Made by a program: the position numbers and the translations under genes
Shown: positions 61,401 through 64,000 of the stretch, piece by piece
Layout: each line of letters starts with the position of its first letter
Position numbering within the stretch: position 1 is the stretch's first letter
From: Rhea pennata
Lineage: Eukaryota; Chordata; Aves; Rheiformes; Rheidae
Length of the DNA: 64,000 nt
Assembly: GCF_028389875.1 (NCBI RefSeq)
Contig: NC_084682.1
Span: forward strand, 9,496,001-9,560,000
Reading direction: 5' to 3'
Notes under the pieces: model-generated
Databases searched by the model: none
Seen by the model: only the letters and a program-made list of their open reading frames with translations
Told to the model about the DNA's origin: nothing

Positions 61401-61970
61401 GCCATGGCCTCTTGCTAACTTTTCAAGGTAAAGCAAAGTAATTTTTGGTGCATGCTGCCAGCTGGCTTGTCCCCGAGTTAGCCGCCTTGCAGAGGGCAGC
61501 TCAGCAAGTTCATGGGGCTTCGCGCTCATGAACATCATGAAGTACAAAATTATAACAGTTCTTTTTTTTCCCCTACCTTTTTTTTCCCCCCTTTCTTTTT
61601 TTAAAACTAATTCACAACCTTGGACCTGGTATCACCAAGGGCTTCACCTGCCCCGCAGCAGACCGAGGCCAGCACGCAGCCCCGCCATACGGCTCCCGGG
61701 GATCCCTTCCACTGCTGGACTCGCCTCCGTTATGGATCCTGGGAGTCTAAGCGCAAGCTGCCCATTTCGTTCACCAACTAGAGAAAACTTCTGTTTGATC
61801 CCGGACCGCTGACTCCTGCCAGACGCTCTTACTGGATACGTTAAAGCTTGAAAAAAAAACAATATACTTTGCAGTCTCAAGTCAGAGTTTAAGGATAGAT
61901 TTCTGAAAAAACGCAGCTAAAAATGTTTTTGCTTAATCTCCTTCTGTATCTCTGAATAAATATAGACTAC
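55405..61970. other. Upstream region, part 3
   Basis: CpG-rich up to about 55.65 kb and again at 56.38-56.50 kb, otherwise mixed. No recognised exon. Frames of 190-250 codons (58244-58999, 60145-60849, 60863-61441) have no family resemblance and sit in GC-rich DNA with few stops. Confidence 0.55.
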
Positions 61971-62066
61971 ATACATATATATGTATATATATATATATAT
62001 ATAAATACACACACACAAATATATGTATACTCTCTCACACACACACACATATATACATCTATATAA
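61971..62066. repeat. Compound (AT)n/(AC)n microsatellite
   Basis: Alternating purine-pyrimidine tract of ATAT, ACAC and TATA blocks over about 95 bp. Confidence 0.9.
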
Positions 62067-62386
62067 AAAAACTGGGAACTCCTAATTACACAAGTTCAGT
62101 TCCAAGTAAATAAACATCTAACCCAAGCCCAGAGAAGGAGAAAAACAACTGTGAAATAAATACCTTGCAGAGAAGTTATTTCAGCAGGACTCCAGAGGTT
62201 ACCATTTATTTAGTGCGTACGATCAGCTCAGCATCGTACAAGATATGAAGATAAAGAAATGGAGCTGCCAGGGACCCTTCAAGGGCACGCCAGCCACGTG
62301 CCTGGTGCTCCCAACACCCCCAGCCCCTGGAGAAGCAGCCTCTTGCATGAGTTGCAAAACCCATTTCACATACTCCAGAAGCAACT

Positions 62387-62387
<1 letters not shown>

Positions 62388-62423
<36 letters not shown>
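62388..62423 (+). repeat. Poly(A) tract, 36 A
   Basis: An uninterrupted A run. The 200 bp before it include ACCATTTATTTAGTGCGTAC and CATCGTACAAGATA, loosely like a MIR 5' part (CATTTATTGAGCGCTTAC, CACTGTACAAGA). I do not call that an element. Confidence 0.9.
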
Positions 62424-62424
<1 letters not shown>

Positions 62425-64000
62425 CAGCCTGTGATTGCGGAGAAACAGTTCATTCCAACTTCAGAAATTCAATAAATGTGGAAGCAGGGAAACTAGAACT
62501 GAAGAGGGATGAGTAAGTCTTATAAATAAAGATGAAAATATTTCAGTAGGACATGGTGAGGGAAATCTCAGTGAGAGTAAACCCAAAAGAGAATGAATGG
62601 AACTTATGCAATGCAAAATTGGGGACATATCTGCCCAGATGATATGCAAAGAGCTAGGAGAGGGATTATGGAAGAGAAGGGAAAGGAGCTTGTTTTATAT
62701 GCAACTGAGAAGGAAACTGGCTACTGTCAACCAAAAGCTTTCACTTACATCAGGTTCCTTGAGTCAAGACATCAAGTTAAAAAATAATGTGATTTATACA
62801 AATATACACACACACATATATAAATATATGTACATGAATGAACCCAAATATATTGTTGGCTCTCTTCATTTTTCTTCTAAGGCTGATGCATTAAATGGTC
62901 TTATTTTCAAATTTTATTTCTCTGTAAGAAAAACAACTGCATTTTTTCCAGTAAAATAATAAAAAAAGACTACTGTCTCAATAACATAGGTTTCAATGTT
63001 GGGATTTTAAGGGAAGACATACTGTGATACTGCTTGTCAAAAGGCGGGAGATGTCTTACAAACTTTCTCAATACCTGCCTTGCATAATCATCAAACTGCT
63101 GTGTGCAGTCTTTAGAGGAGGACAGCATAGGAAGGACAGGACTCAAAGCCTGGCCATCTCTCTGATGTTCCTAGCTCTGAAACAATAAAGTACTGCCAGG
63201 GTCAGACTGATGGTCCTGTGAAATCCCCAAACGGGTGTATGAACTCCTGCATCTCATTGATATCAATGCGTGTTCCTCAGGGTTCAATCTACACTGACAC
63301 ATACTGGCCTTCCCGCATGGTCACATTGGAGACAGCAGCCCAGGAAGGCCCAGGAGATGGAGAAACTACTCAGTCATACCAACTGGACTCATCAGGGACT
63401 CAAGAGAGTGGCCCCTGCCAACCCAGTCACCTCTAAACTAAGACTGCCTCCTCATTGACCTTCACAGTTGGCTAGTGTTGTAGGCTGAGCAGAATTGATC
63501 TTTAAAGACCCCCTCACGTGCCAGCTTCCAGCAGAGGTATGAATCCAGCACTCACACAGGGTTTGTATCCTTGTACTACATCCTCCACCACTTCAGACAA
63601 ATCAGAGGAAGTACAAGAAAAAAACAAATTAGAAGACACATGAACAAACATGGTATCCCAGAGAGGAGGAAAGTCAACAGAATTTTTGCAGATGGAAATT
63701 GGGTTTCCCAAGTCCATTAGACTCTTGGAGTGAGGCAACAAACTCAGAGAAGAAAAATCTGATCAACATGGGAGGTCACGAGCCAGGCAATCACAGGCAA
63801 GAGCAAGGATCCTCTGCTGGACTGTTAAGAAAAACAGCAATAAACAGCCAGTTTCCTGAAGGAGGAAAATTCACAGGAGAAACCAACAAGGACCTCTGGC
63901 AGAATCTGTGTTATTTTATAGAGGCTCTGTTCACACCTCTTCCTAGGAGTCTTGAAGACACTTGGACAGTTCTTTGAAACACCAAGTCAACATTCAGAGA
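62424..64000. other. Window end, no gene recognised
   Basis: AT-rich sequence with short TA and AC tracts near 62800-62830. No coding segment resembling CASTOR2 exons 1-2 was seen on the minus strand up to the window edge. Confidence 0.55.

Noticed and set aside
62190..62280. Third MIR-like fragment before the A36 run
   Set aside because: Only two short loosely matching words and no core; not enough to call.

Overview
The window is vertebrate nuclear DNA, most likely from a bird or another sauropsid. Three things point there: two spliced vertebrate genes lie tail to tail, a CR1 LINE 3' tail sits at about 53.2 kb, and interspersed repeats are sparse while CpG-rich islands and simple repeats are common. 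Almost all long open frames are chance frames in introns, GC-rich islands or tandem repeats; only eleven short exons are clearly coding.

Layout. From 1 to about 7.2 kb on the + strand is the 3' end of RCC1L (WBSCR16): four coding exons (1379-1463, 2581-2754, 4039-4124, 5774-5851) and a 3' UTR with a poly(A) signal at 7182. From 27.4 to 39.3 kb on the - strand is CASTOR2 (GATSL2): seven coding exons that join in frame into 268 residues and end at a stop codon at 27353-27355. The first about 61 residues of CASTOR2 (normally two exons) were not found and probably lie beyond 64 kb. RCC1L next to CASTOR2 matches the human 7q11.23 (Williams-Beuren) neighbourhood.

Between the two 3' ends lie about 17-20 kb without a recognised gene, including a CpG island at 16.3-17.8 kb with a short repeat carrying E2F-like and YY1-like motifs. 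Upstream of CASTOR2 exon 3, 24.7 kb hold no recognised exon but several curiosities: a 61-bp direct repeat pair 1.33 kb apart, one isolated exon-like open segment with good splice sites at 48.6 kb, a CR1 relic, MIR-like SINE relics, and a 51-bp minisatellite of exactly 19 units (54436-55404) embedded in CpG-rich DNA.

The genes have unrelated jobs. RCC1L is a mitochondrial RCC1-repeat protein; CASTOR2 is a cytosolic partner of GATOR2 in amino-acid signalling to mTORC1. I found no convincing evidence of a new biological system; the tandem array, the repeat pair and the orphan exon are the observations most worth checking.
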